Shown one piece after another: positions 28,352 to 36,210 of a stretch of DNA of 64,000 nucleotides; position 1 is the stretch's first letter, and every line of letters starts with the position of its first letter. The notes beneath the pieces were generated by a model, which saw nothing but the letters and a program-made list of their open reading frames with translations, ran no database searches and had not been told where the DNA came from. The stretch is from Sphingopyxis chilensis (GTDB taxonomy: Bacteria; Pseudomonadota; Alphaproteobacteria; Sphingomonadales; Sphingomonadaceae). The stretch covers positions 2,575,501 through 2,639,500 of the forward strand of contig NZ_CP142394.1 in NCBI RefSeq assembly GCF_035930445.1, in the 5' to 3' direction. The translations under genes and the position numbers were made by a program.

Positions 28352-29110
28352 GTGGACGGCGCTCCCGACTATCTCGACCGCCCCGGCCGCCCGCGGCTCG
28401 CCTATCGCCGTACGCCGGGCGCTGGGCCGACGATCGTTTTCCTGCCCGGCTATATGTCCGATATGGCGGGCGGCAAGGCGACCGCATTGTTCGACTGGGC
28501 GGCAAGCGAGGGCCACGCCTGCCTGCTGCTCGATTATGCCGGATGCGGGCTGTCGGATGGGCTGTTCGCCGATCAGACCTTGCTCGACTGGCGCGGCGAC
28601 GTGCTCGACCTGATCGACGCGAAGGCCGATGGGCCGATCGTCCTCGTCGGATCGTCGATGGGGGGCTGGCTGATGCTGCTTACCGCGCTGGCGCTGATGC
28701 AGCGCGACGGGCCGGGCCGGGTGGCGGGCCTCGTCGGAATCGCGGCGGCGCCCGATTTCACCGACTGGGGCTTCACCGACGCCGAAAAAGCGATCATCCA
28801 GGCCGAAGGCGCGCTGGCCGAGGAAACGCCCTACAGCGACCAACCCTATGTGACGACGCGCAGTTTTTGGCAGTCGGGCGAGGCCAACCGCCTTCTCGAC
28901 ACCGAAATTCCCCTCACCTGCCCCGTCCGCCTGCTCCACGGGCAGGAAGACGGCGACGTGCCGCCCGACATCAGCCTGCGCCTGTCGGCGGCGCTCGCGA
29001 GCACGGATGTGCAGGTGGCGCTGGTCAAGGGCGGCGATCACCGTTTGTCGCGCGATGGCGACATCGCGCTGCTGATCGACACGGTCGCGCGGCTCGCCAC
29101 GCAAATCTAG
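28352..29110 (+). CDS. Alpha/beta hydrolase
   Basis: A 252-residue hydrolase starting at GTG 28352. Catalytic marks are the nucleophile elbow VGSSMGGWLM, Asp in HGQEDGDVPPDIS, and His in KGGDHRLSRDGD; LPGYMSDMAGGKA carries the oxyanion-side turn. There is no signal peptide, so it acts in the cytoplasm. The substrate is unknown; it looks like a short-chain esterase or thioesterase. It lies between DUF6356 and a hot-dog thioesterase in a tightly packed run of genes. Confidence 0.87.
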   Translation: MDGAPDYLDRPGRPRLAYRRTPGAGPTIVFLPGYMSDMAGGKATALFDWAASEGHACLLLDYAGCGLSDGLFADQTLLDWRGDVLDLIDAKADGPIVLVGSSMGGWLMLLTALALMQRDGPGRVAGLVGIAAAPDFTDWGFTDAEKAIIQAEGALAEETPYSDQPYVTTRSFWQSGEANRLLDTEIPLTCPVRLLHGQEDGDVPPDISLRLSAALASTDVQVALVKGGDHRLSRDGDIALLIDTVARLATQI

Positions 29111-29122
29111 AAGAGGACTTCC

Positions 29123-29560
29123 ATGGCCCGCAGCGATTTCCGGTTCCACGTCACCAAGCGCGTCCGCTATGCCGAGATCGACGCGCAGCGCGTCGTGTTC
29201 AACAGCCGCTACCTCGAATATTTCGACATCGGGATCACCGAATATTGGCGCGCTGCCGGCGTTTATGATCGCTGGCCCGGCCACAGCAGCCCCGAATTCC
29301 ACGTCGCGCGCGCCGAGGTCGATTACAAGGTTCCGATCCTGCTCGACGAAGAGATCGACATCTGCGTGCGCGCCTCGCGCGTCGGCAAAAGCTCGATGAC
29401 CTTCCTGTTCGAACTGCACGGCGCGGGGAAAGACGACCTGCGTGCGAGCGGGCAGCTGATCAACGTCCATGTCGCCGAAGCGCAGGGCGCGCCCGCGCCG
29501 GTGCCGGACGAATTCCTATTCCTGTTCGAAGCGTTTGAAGAGCGGCCCCTTCGCGCCTAA
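29123..29560 (+). CDS. Acyl-CoA thioesterase (hot-dog, 4HBT family)
   Basis: A 145-residue hot-dog-fold protein. The catalytic loop DAQRVVFNSRYLEYFDIGIT is a 4-hydroxybenzoyl-CoA thioesterase-like motif with the Asp that activates water. The long helix and the strand VDYKVPILLDEEIDICVRA are typical. It is cytoplasmic and probably hydrolyses a small or aromatic acyl-CoA. It starts 12 bp after the hydrolase and ends 9 bp before gloA. Confidence 0.87.
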   Translation: MARSDFRFHVTKRVRYAEIDAQRVVFNSRYLEYFDIGITEYWRAAGVYDRWPGHSSPEFHVARAEVDYKVPILLDEEIDICVRASRVGKSSMTFLFELHGAGKDDLRASGQLINVHVAEAQGAPAPVPDEFLFLFEAFEERPLRA

Positions 29561-29569
29561 TATGGCGAC

Positions 29570-30007
29570 ATGACCAAATATCTTCATACGATGATCCGCG
29601 TGTCGGATCCCGACGCTACCACCCGCTTCTTCAAGCTGATCGGGCTGGAGGAAACGCGCCGTTTCGACGACGAGAAGGGTCGCTATACGCTGATCTTCCT
29701 CGCCGCCCCCGGCCAAGGCAATGTCGCCGAAGTCGAGCTGACATACAATTGGCCCCCCGCCGACGGCTCGCCGGCCGAGGAATATACGGGCGGACGCAAT
29801 TTCGGGCATCTCGCCTACCGCGTCGACGATATTTACGCGACGTGCCAGCGACTGATGGACGCGGGAGTGACGATCAACCGCCCGCCGCGCGACGGTCATA
29901 TGGCGTTCGTGCGCTCGCCCGACGGCATTTCGGTCGAGCTGTTGCAGGAAGGCCATCTGCCCCCGCAGGAACCCTGGGCTTCGATGCCGAACACCGGCAG
30001 CTGGTAA
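29570..30007 (+). CDS. gloA: Lactoylglutathione lyase (glyoxalase I)
   Basis: A 145-residue VOC metalloenzyme that converts the methylglyoxal-glutathione adduct to S-lactoylglutathione. It has the paired modules of GloA: HTMIRVSDPDATTRFFKLIG, VELTYNW (Glu ligand), GRNFGHLAYRVDDIYATCQ (His ligand), and the closing VRSPDGISVELLQEG (second Glu). gloB follows on the same strand, so the full detoxification pathway is here. A 15-bp hairpin lies between them. Confidence 0.9.
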   Translation: MTKYLHTMIRVSDPDATTRFFKLIGLEETRRFDDEKGRYTLIFLAAPGQGNVAEVELTYNWPPADGSPAEEYTGGRNFGHLAYRVDDIYATCQRLMDAGVTINRPPRDGHMAFVRSPDGISVELLQEGHLPPQEPWASMPNTGSW

Positions 30008-30013
30008 AAGCGC

Positions 30014-30050
30014 AGCGCCCCGCGCGAAAGCGAGACTTTCCGCGGGGGCT
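30014..30050 (+). other. Strong hairpin between gloA and gloB
   Basis: A folded stem of about 15 bp with two single-base bulges and a 5-nt CGAGA loop (30014-30030 with 30036-30050). It begins 6 bp after the gloA stop. No T tract follows, so it is more likely an mRNA stabiliser or partial attenuator than a true terminator. Confidence 0.55.
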
Positions 30051-30124
30051 GTGGCAGAGTGGCACACCAAGGTCCGCTGGCATCCGCTCCGTCTTGTGGA
30101 TGCGAGAGCTGGAAAGGAGACAAG

Positions 30125-30853
30125 GTGGCTGCGCTGGATATCGTCCGTATTCCCGTCCTTAGCGACAATTATGTCTGGCTGGTCCATGATCCCGCCAGCA
30201 AGGCCACGATGGTCGTCGATCCTGCCGTCGCCGAGCCCGTCCTTTCTGCGGCGGCGGAGCGCGGCTGGACGATCACCGATATCTGGAACACCCACTGGCA
30301 CCCCGATCACACTGGCGGCAACGCCGCGATCAAGGAGGCGACCGGCTGCACGATTACCGGCCCCGCGGCGGAATATGCGCGTATCCCGACGCTCGATGTG
30401 CAGGTGAAGGGCGGCGACCAGGTGCGGCTGGGCGAGCATGTCGCCGACGTCTGGGACGTGCCCGCGCACACCGCGGGACATATCGCCTATCACTTCGCCG
30501 AAGAGACCGCGATCTTCGTCGGCGACACGATGTTTGCGATGGGTTGCGGGCGATTGTTCGAAGGCACCGCCGAACAGATGTTCGCCAACATGCAGAAGCT
30601 CGGCACGCTCGACGATGCCACCCGAGTCTACTGCGCGCACGAATATACGCTGTCGAACGCGCGCTTCGCGGTAACGGTCGAGCCGGACAATGAGGCGCTG
30701 GCGGCGCGGCTTGCCGCGGTCGAAGCCGCGCGGGCGGTGGGCGAGCCCACCGTCCCGACGAGCATAGGCGCCGAACGCGCGACCAACCCCTTTTTCCGCG
30801 CGCCGAACGCGGGCGAGCTTGGCCGTATTCGCGCGCTCAAGGATGCCGCCTGA
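30125..30853 (+). CDS. gloB: Hydroxyacylglutathione hydrolase (glyoxalase II)
   Basis: A 242-residue metallo-beta-lactamase-fold enzyme that hydrolyses S-lactoylglutathione to lactate and glutathione. The zinc motif is THWHPDH (residues 56-62), with GHIAYHF and the VGDTMFAMGCGRLFEGT loop; the C-terminal helical glutathione-binding domain ends in TNPFFRAP. The start is GTG at 30125, supported by an AAGGAG ribosome site at 30114-30119. The longer in-frame ATG at 30059 would add residues unlike the family. Confidence 0.93.
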   Translation: MAALDIVRIPVLSDNYVWLVHDPASKATMVVDPAVAEPVLSAAAERGWTITDIWNTHWHPDHTGGNAAIKEATGCTITGPAAEYARIPTLDVQVKGGDQVRLGEHVADVWDVPAHTAGHIAYHFAEETAIFVGDTMFAMGCGRLFEGTAEQMFANMQKLGTLDDATRVYCAHEYTLSNARFAVTVEPDNEALAARLAAVEAARAVGEPTVPTSIGAERATNPFFRAPNAGELGRIRALKDAA

Positions 30854-30920
30854 TGCCGTCGCCGCTTCAGCGCCTATTCATCTGCAACGGCCATAGTGGC
30901 CGATCACAAGGAGCATTTTC

Positions 30921-31367
30921 ATGGCGAAGCTGAACCTGATGGCTGCCGCGCTGTTGACCGCGGCCGTGCCGCTGGTCGCCAGTTGCGCGCCCGCTGGCTC
31001 CGCCGAAGCCGGCACGGCGGCGCTTACGCCCAAACAGGCCGAGCGGCTTGACAAGCAGCTTGCCGGCAAGGTTCCGGGCGAACCGATGAAATGCCTGCCG
31101 AGCTATCGCACCAACGAGACGATCCGCGTGTCCGACAGCATCCTGCTCTATCGTTCGGGCGGCAATCTCGTGTATCGCAACGACCTGAAAAGCAGCTGCC
31201 CCGGCCTCGCGCGCGACAGCGACATCATGGTGGTGCGCCAGTTCGGGTCGTCGACCTGTGAAGGCGATTTCTTTCATCTGGTCGACCGGTCGAGCGGCAT
31301 TCGCGGCCCGACCTGCGTTTTCGGCGAATTCGTCCCCTATCGCAAACCGGAGGGGGACAAAGGCTGA
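30921..31367 (+). CDS. Exported lipoprotein-like protein (DUF6491-like)
   Basis: A 148-residue protein with a lipoprotein-type signal (MAKLNLMAAALLTAAVPL, then VASC with the modified Cys near residue 22). The mature domain keeps a pattern of CLPSYRTNETIRVSDSILLY and GGNLVYRNDLKSSCPGLARD, a C-terminal CEGDFFHLVD, and CVFGEFVPYRK. It has five Cys in all, four after the lipobox. I associate this architecture with DUF6491-like proteins of sphingomonads, whose role is unknown. It is probably envelope-anchored. It has its own start region after gloB and is convergent with the acyl-CoA ligase. Confidence 0.7.
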   Translation: MAKLNLMAAALLTAAVPLVASCAPAGSAEAGTAALTPKQAERLDKQLAGKVPGEPMKCLPSYRTNETIRVSDSILLYRSGGNLVYRNDLKSSCPGLARDSDIMVVRQFGSSTCEGDFFHLVDRSSGIRGPTCVFGEFVPYRKPEGDKG

Positions 31368-31383
31368 GCCCTTGCGTTCAGCC

Positions 31384-31434
31384 GCAGGCGGGGTCCGGTT
31401 TGCGCCGAGCTCTTCGGGTCGCACCCCCGCCTGC
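31384..31434. terminator. Inverted repeat between convergent genes, possible bidirectional terminator
   Basis: Perfect 10-bp arms (GCAGGCGGGG at 31384-31393, CCCCGCCTGC at 31425-31434) are 31 nt apart, between the DUF6491-like gene and the acyl-CoA ligase. The long loop and the lack of a T run make termination uncertain. Confidence 0.35.
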
Positions 31435-31445
31435 ACCTGCCAAGA

Positions 31446-33275
31446 TCACGCCCTATAGAGCGCCGCTATCTTGTCCGCATAAACCTGCTTCAAAATGTGG
31501 CGCCGGATCTTCATCGAAGGCGTCATCTGTTCATTCTCGATCGTGAACGCTTCGTCGGCGAAATCGAACTTGCGCACCTTTTCGATCACCGAGAGCTGGC
31601 CGTTGACGCGGTCGATCGCGGCGCGCAGCGCGGCGCGGAACTTCTCATGCTCGCGCAGCAACTTCATATCCTTGGGCAGCCCCTCGACCTCGGCCCATTC
31701 GGCCGCCCATTCGGGATCGGGGACGAGAATGCCGACCAGATGCGGGCGCTTGTCGCCGTAAACCATCGCCTGCAGGATTTCGGGCTGGAGCGTCAACATG
31801 CCCTCCACCCGCTGCGGCGAGACATTGTCGCCCTTGTCGTTGACGATCAGATCCTTCTTGCGGTCGGTGATGACGATACGGCCTTGCCCGTCGATATGCC
31901 CGATGTCGCCGGTGTGGAGCCACGGCCCCGCTTCGGGGTCGGCCGGATCGGGGATGAGCACGCGCTCGGTCTCGGCGTGGTTGCGCCAATAGCCCTTCAT
32001 GACGAGTTCGCCGCGAACGCAGATCTCGCCGTCGTCGGCGATCCGGACTTCGGTGTTCATCAGCGGCGGGCCCACGGTGTCCATCTTGATCCCCACGCTG
32101 GGGCGGTTGCAGCTGATCACCGGCCCCGCCTCGGTCTGGCCATAGCCCTGCAAGAGCGTCAGCCCGATCGAGTGGAAGAAGACGCCGATTTCGGGATTGA
32201 GCGGCGCGCCGCCCGACACCAGCGCCTTCATCCGGCCGCCAAAGCGCTTTTGGATCTTGGGACGGAATAATTTGTCGAGGATGAGGTCGACCGGACGGTC
32301 GAGCACGCCCATGCGGCGCTCATAATCCTTTTCGCCGACGCGCAGCGCCTGGTTCAGCATCCAGTTGGCGAGCTTGCCCTGTTTCTCGACCGATTTGATC
32401 ATCCGCGCGCGGATCACCTCGAACAGGCGCGGCACGACGACCATGATCGTCGGACGCGTCTCCTCGATGTTCGAGACGAGCTTCTCGAGCCCCTCGCTGT
32501 AATAGATTTGCGCGCCGACCATGATCGGCAGGAACTGGCCGCCCGAATGTTCATAGGCGTGGCTCAGCGGCAGGAAGGAGAGGAAAACCTCTTCGTCGCC
32601 GATACCGAAATCGTTGACGAGCACCTCCGCCGCGCCCGCCGCATTATGGAGGATCGCGCCGTGATGCTGCATCACCCCGCGCGGCGCGCCGCCGGTGCCG
32701 CTGGTGTAGATGAGGCAGGCGGTATCCTCGCGCTTGACGCCGAGCCCGCGCGCCTTGGTCTCCTCGATCCAGGTCTCGCCGCCCTCTACAAGTGGCGCCC
32801 AGTCGTGGACCGTGACCTCGCCCTGCTGGCCGACACGCAGGCCTTCCATCGTGATGACGATATGCGCCTCGGAACGCATCACCGCCGGCATCAGCGTCCG
32901 CGCGAGCTTCGCGGTCGAGACGATCACCGCTTTTGCTCCGCTGTTGTCGAGGATATGCTGGTGATCGCGTTCGGTGTTGGTCGTGTAGGTCGGTACCGTG
33001 ATGCAGCCGGCGGCCATGATGCCGAGGTCGGCGATGCACCATTCGGGCCGGTTCTCGCTGACCAGCACCACGCGGTCGCCCTCCTTGAGGCCGAGTTCGC
33101 GCAGATTGTGTGCGAGCGCGGCGACCTGGTTCGCGACCTGCCGCCAGCTCAGCGGCTGCCACGCGCGGTCGGCCTTGCGCCACAGGAAGGGATCTTCGCC
33201 GCCGCGCCCCGCGCGGTCGAAGAACATCGCGACCAGACTCGGAAAATGGTCGAGATGGGGGTTTTCAAGCTTCAT
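31446..33275 (-). CDS. Long-chain acyl-CoA synthetase (AMP-binding)
   Basis: A 609-residue adenylate-forming enzyme that activates fatty acids to CoA thioesters. Core motifs: the phosphate-binding YTSGTGGAPRGVM (usual form YTSGTTGxPKG), VVPRLFEVIR, QGYGQTEAGPVISCN, and the HTGDIGHIDGQGRIVITDRKKDLIV hinge. It resembles the 'FAA1-type' long-chain ligases of bacteria, such as FadD15. No signal or membrane segment is evident. It stands alone between a convergent lipoprotein gene and a co-directional GGT. Confidence 0.9.
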   Translation of the reverse strand: MKLENPHLDHFPSLVAMFFDRAGRGGEDPFLWRKADRAWQPLSWRQVANQVAALAHNLRELGLKEGDRVVLVSENRPEWCIADLGIMAAGCITVPTYTTNTERDHQHILDNSGAKAVIVSTAKLARTLMPAVMRSEAHIVITMEGLRVGQQGEVTVHDWAPLVEGGETWIEETKARGLGVKREDTACLIYTSGTGGAPRGVMQHHGAILHNAAGAAEVLVNDFGIGDEEVFLSFLPLSHAYEHSGGQFLPIMVGAQIYYSEGLEKLVSNIEETRPTIMVVVPRLFEVIRARMIKSVEKQGKLANWMLNQALRVGEKDYERRMGVLDRPVDLILDKLFRPKIQKRFGGRMKALVSGGAPLNPEIGVFFHSIGLTLLQGYGQTEAGPVISCNRPSVGIKMDTVGPPLMNTEVRIADDGEICVRGELVMKGYWRNHAETERVLIPDPADPEAGPWLHTGDIGHIDGQGRIVITDRKKDLIVNDKGDNVSPQRVEGMLTLQPEILQAMVYGDKRPHLVGILVPDPEWAAEWAEVEGLPKDMKLLREHEKFRAALRAAIDRVNGQLSVIEKVRKFDFADEAFTIENEQMTPSMKIRRHILKQVYADKIAALYRA

Positions 33276-33324
33276 TCTGCCTCTCTCCAGGGAGATTCAT
33301 TGCTTCTGTTCTGTTTTCGTTGGA

Positions 33325-35016
33325 TTAATTCTGTGCCGGCGCGCCGTCGATCGACGAGCTGCCGGGGCCGCGCGGATCTGCGGCGCCCCGATAGCCCGCC
33401 GCGGTGCGTTCGACCGCGTTGAGTTTGGAGCCGAGTCCGGTGGCGGTGAAGCTGTAACCGAACGGTTTCATCTTCGCGGCGATCGCCTGCCCTGCTGCAT
33501 CGTTTTCGATCAGCACGCCATCCTTTCCGAAGAAGAGATTGGGCAGTTCCATCGCCGACTTCGCATCAAGTCCCCAGTCGAGCACGCCGATTAGCACCTT
33601 GGTGACGTGCATGATGATGCGCTTGCCGCCCGCCGATCCGACCGCAAGCACGAGCTTGCCGTCGGGACCGTAAACGATCGTCGGAGACATCGAAGAGAGC
33701 GGGCGTTTGCCAGCCTCCACGCGGTTCGCCGTCGGCACACCGTCCTTCATCGGCGCAAGGTCGAAATCGGTGAGTTCGTTGTTGAGAAAATAGCCGTTGG
33801 CGATGAGCTGGCTACCGAAAATGCTTTCGACGGTCGAGGTCATCGATACGACATTGCCAGCGGCATCGACGGTGACGAAATGCGTCGTGCCCTGTTCGGG
33901 AATCGCCGGCGCAGCGGCGCGCGGCTTCGCGCCCGGCGGGGTTCCGGGCTCGTAGCGGCCCGCGGCGCCGTAAGGCGAGATGAGCTGGCGGCGCTGGTCA
34001 AGATACGCCTTGTCGAGCAAGCCCTTAACCGGAACGTCGACGAAATCGGCATCGCCGAGATAGGCGGCACGATCGGCATAGCTGAGCTGCATCGCTTCGG
34101 CGAGCAGATGCCAGCTCATCGGATTGTCCTTGCCCATCGCCTTCATGTCCCAACCCTCGACCAGACCGAGGATGCCGAAAACGGTGGTCGCGCCCGACGA
34201 GGGCGGTCCCATGCCGCAGACCTTGTAGACGCGATAGCTGGTGCAGACGGCGGGACGTTCCTTCGCCGTATAGGCGGCGAGATCCTTCGCCGTAAGCTGC
34301 GTCGCGTTGCGCGGGGCCTTTGCCACCGCATCGGCGATCGCCTTTGCATTGGCGCCCGAGTAAAAGGCCTCGGGGCCGCGCGCCGCAATGTCGCGCAGGA
34401 TCGCGGCATAGGCGGGGTTCTTGAGCCGCGTACCGACCGGCGCGGGCTTGCCGTCGACATAATAGATTGCGCGCGCGTCGGGAAAATCCTTCCACATCGG
34501 CTCGAACTGGACGAGCCAATTGTTCAGCGCGGGGGTGACGAGAAAGCCCTCCTCGGCAAGCTTGATCGCGGGCTGGAACAGCGCCTTCCATTCGAGCTTG
34601 CCCCATTTCCTGTGCGCCATTTCCATCAGGCGCATATTGCCGGGGACTCCCACCGACAGCCCGCCGGGAATGACGTCCATATAGCCCCGCGGCGTCCCGT
34701 CGGGACCGAGAAAGCGTCCGGGCTTTGCCGCCGCCGGCGCCATTTCGCGACCGTCGATCGTCGAGATGCTGCCGTCCTGTGCATTGTGGTGCAACATGAA
34801 GCCGCCGCCGCCGATGCCGCTCGACTGCGGTTCGACCAGCGTCAGCACCGCGACCATGGCGACGGCAGCGTCGGCTGCGGTGCCGCCTTGGTGCAAAATT
34901 TCGCGCCCCGCCTCGGTCGCGCGCGGGTCGGCCGACGAGGTTACGCCCTGCGCGGCGGCGAGCGACGGGAGGATGAAGGTGACGAGCGCGGCAAGCGGGA
35001 GGAATCTTTTCAACAT
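33325..35016 (-). CDS. ggt: Gamma-glutamyltransferase (copy 2)
   Basis: A 563-residue periplasmic Ntn-hydrolase starting at 35016, with a signal (MLKRFLPLAALVTFILPSLA). The proenzyme should cut itself at the Thr pair in EQGTTHFVTVDAAGNVVSMT (Thr 377), giving the large and small subunits of the mature enzyme, which cleaves glutathione's gamma-glutamyl bond. Other family blocks are SSGIGGGGFML, TIDGREMAP, and SSMSPTIVYGPDGKLVLAVGSAGG. It keeps the classical TTH motif, unlike copy 1 at 14060. It is followed, in transcription order, by the acyl-CoA ligase. Confidence 0.95.
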   Translation of the reverse strand: MLKRFLPLAALVTFILPSLAAAQGVTSSADPRATEAGREILHQGGTAADAAVAMVAVLTLVEPQSSGIGGGGFMLHHNAQDGSISTIDGREMAPAAAKPGRFLGPDGTPRGYMDVIPGGLSVGVPGNMRLMEMAHRKWGKLEWKALFQPAIKLAEEGFLVTPALNNWLVQFEPMWKDFPDARAIYYVDGKPAPVGTRLKNPAYAAILRDIAARGPEAFYSGANAKAIADAVAKAPRNATQLTAKDLAAYTAKERPAVCTSYRVYKVCGMGPPSSGATTVFGILGLVEGWDMKAMGKDNPMSWHLLAEAMQLSYADRAAYLGDADFVDVPVKGLLDKAYLDQRRQLISPYGAAGRYEPGTPPGAKPRAAAPAIPEQGTTHFVTVDAAGNVVSMTSTVESIFGSQLIANGYFLNNELTDFDLAPMKDGVPTANRVEAGKRPLSSMSPTIVYGPDGKLVLAVGSAGGKRIIMHVTKVLIGVLDWGLDAKSAMELPNLFFGKDGVLIENDAAGQAIAAKMKPFGYSFTATGLGSKLNAVERTAAGYRGAADPRGPGSSSIDGAPAQN

Positions 35017-35057
35017 GGCCGCGACATTGGCGTGGCCCTCGGGCCAACGCAACCCCG

Positions 35058-36128
35058 TCAGTGTGCGGTGCCCACCGCGTCGGCTACACGCGCGAAACCG
35101 TCGCGCGCGGCGAGCTTTTCAAGGCCATGCGCGATCCGCGCCGCGAGACCCGGGCCTTCATAGACCATCGCCGAATAGATCTGGACCAGCCCGGCGCCGG
35201 CGCGAATGCGCCCCCACGCGTCGTCCGCCGATGCAATCCCTCCCGCGGCGACGAGCGGCAGCTTGCCCCCGCTCGCAGCGTGGAAATCCTTGACGCGCCG
35301 AAGCGCCAGCCCGGCAAGCGGAGCGCCCGACAGGCCGCCGGCTTCCCCCGCATGGCGCGAGGCGAGCACAGGGCGTTCGATCGTGGTGTTCGAGACGATG
35401 ACCGCGGCCAGCCCCTTGTCGAAGGCGACGGCGACGATGTCGTCGATGTCCGCGGGTTCGAGATCGGGCGCCACCTTCAGGAACACGGGCTTTGCCGCTC
35501 CCGGCGGCTGCGCGGCCGCGACGCCGTCGAGCAGCGCCTCGAGCGCGCCCTTGTCCTGGAGCGCCCGGAGGCCCGGCGTATTCGGCGACGAGATATTGAC
35601 CGTCAGATAGTCGGCGAGCGGCGCCATCGCCGCCGCGCCCTTCGCATAGTCCGCGATGCGGTCGGCGCTGTCCTTGTTCGCGCCGATGTTGATGCCGAGC
35701 GGCACCGGCAGGCCGTGGCGGCGCAGGCAGCGGATTCGCTCGGCTGCCGCCGCCTGCCCGCCATTGTTGAACCCCATGCGGTTGATCACCGCCCGGTCCT
35801 CGACCAGCCGGAACAGCCGCGGGCGCGGGTTGCCGTCCTGCTGCAGCGGGGTCAGCGTGCCGACCTCGACAAAGCCGAACCCGAAATGCGGCATCGCATG
35901 CGCGACGCGGGCGTCCTTGTCGAAGCCGGGCGCGAGGCCGACGGGGTTGGGAAACCGGAGCCCCGCGAATTGGGTCGCGAGCACCGCGCTCGTCAGCGCG
36001 TGCCGCGCGCGCGGCAATGGCTGGAGCGCGCCAAGCGTCAGATTGTGCGCGGCTTCGCCGTCGGTGGCGTGGACGATCGGGCGGACGAGCGCATAGGCGG
36101 CGTCGGTAAGCGAGGCGAAGAGCGACAT
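35058..36128 (-). CDS. pyrD: Dihydroorotate dehydrogenase (quinone)
   Basis: A 356-residue class 2 membrane-associated enzyme that oxidises dihydroorotate to orotate, feeding electrons to quinone (fourth step of UMP synthesis). FMN and substrate motifs are clear: NPVGLAPGFDKDARV, the NRMGFNNGG loop, TVNISSPNTPGLR, and VAAGGIASADDAW. The start at 36128 removes 39 upstream in-frame residues, which read into the next gene. The class 2 type is shown by the N-terminal helical extension (MSLFASLTDAAYALVRPIVH). Divergent from the DUF885 gene. Confidence 0.96.
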   Translation of the reverse strand: MSLFASLTDAAYALVRPIVHATDGEAAHNLTLGALQPLPRARHALTSAVLATQFAGLRFPNPVGLAPGFDKDARVAHAMPHFGFGFVEVGTLTPLQQDGNPRPRLFRLVEDRAVINRMGFNNGGQAAAAERIRCLRRHGLPVPLGINIGANKDSADRIADYAKGAAAMAPLADYLTVNISSPNTPGLRALQDKGALEALLDGVAAAQPPGAAKPVFLKVAPDLEPADIDDIVAVAFDKGLAAVIVSNTTIERPVLASRHAGEAGGLSGAPLAGLALRRVKDFHAASGGKLPLVAAGGIASADDAWGRIRAGAGLVQIYSAMVYEGPGLAARIAHGLEKLAARDGFARVADAVGTAH

Positions 36129-36210
36129 GGCCCGCCATTGCGCCGAGCGGGGCGCTATGGCAAGCCCCCCTCGGGCCAGCATGAATGCTTGAAAAAACCG
36201 GGAGAAAATC

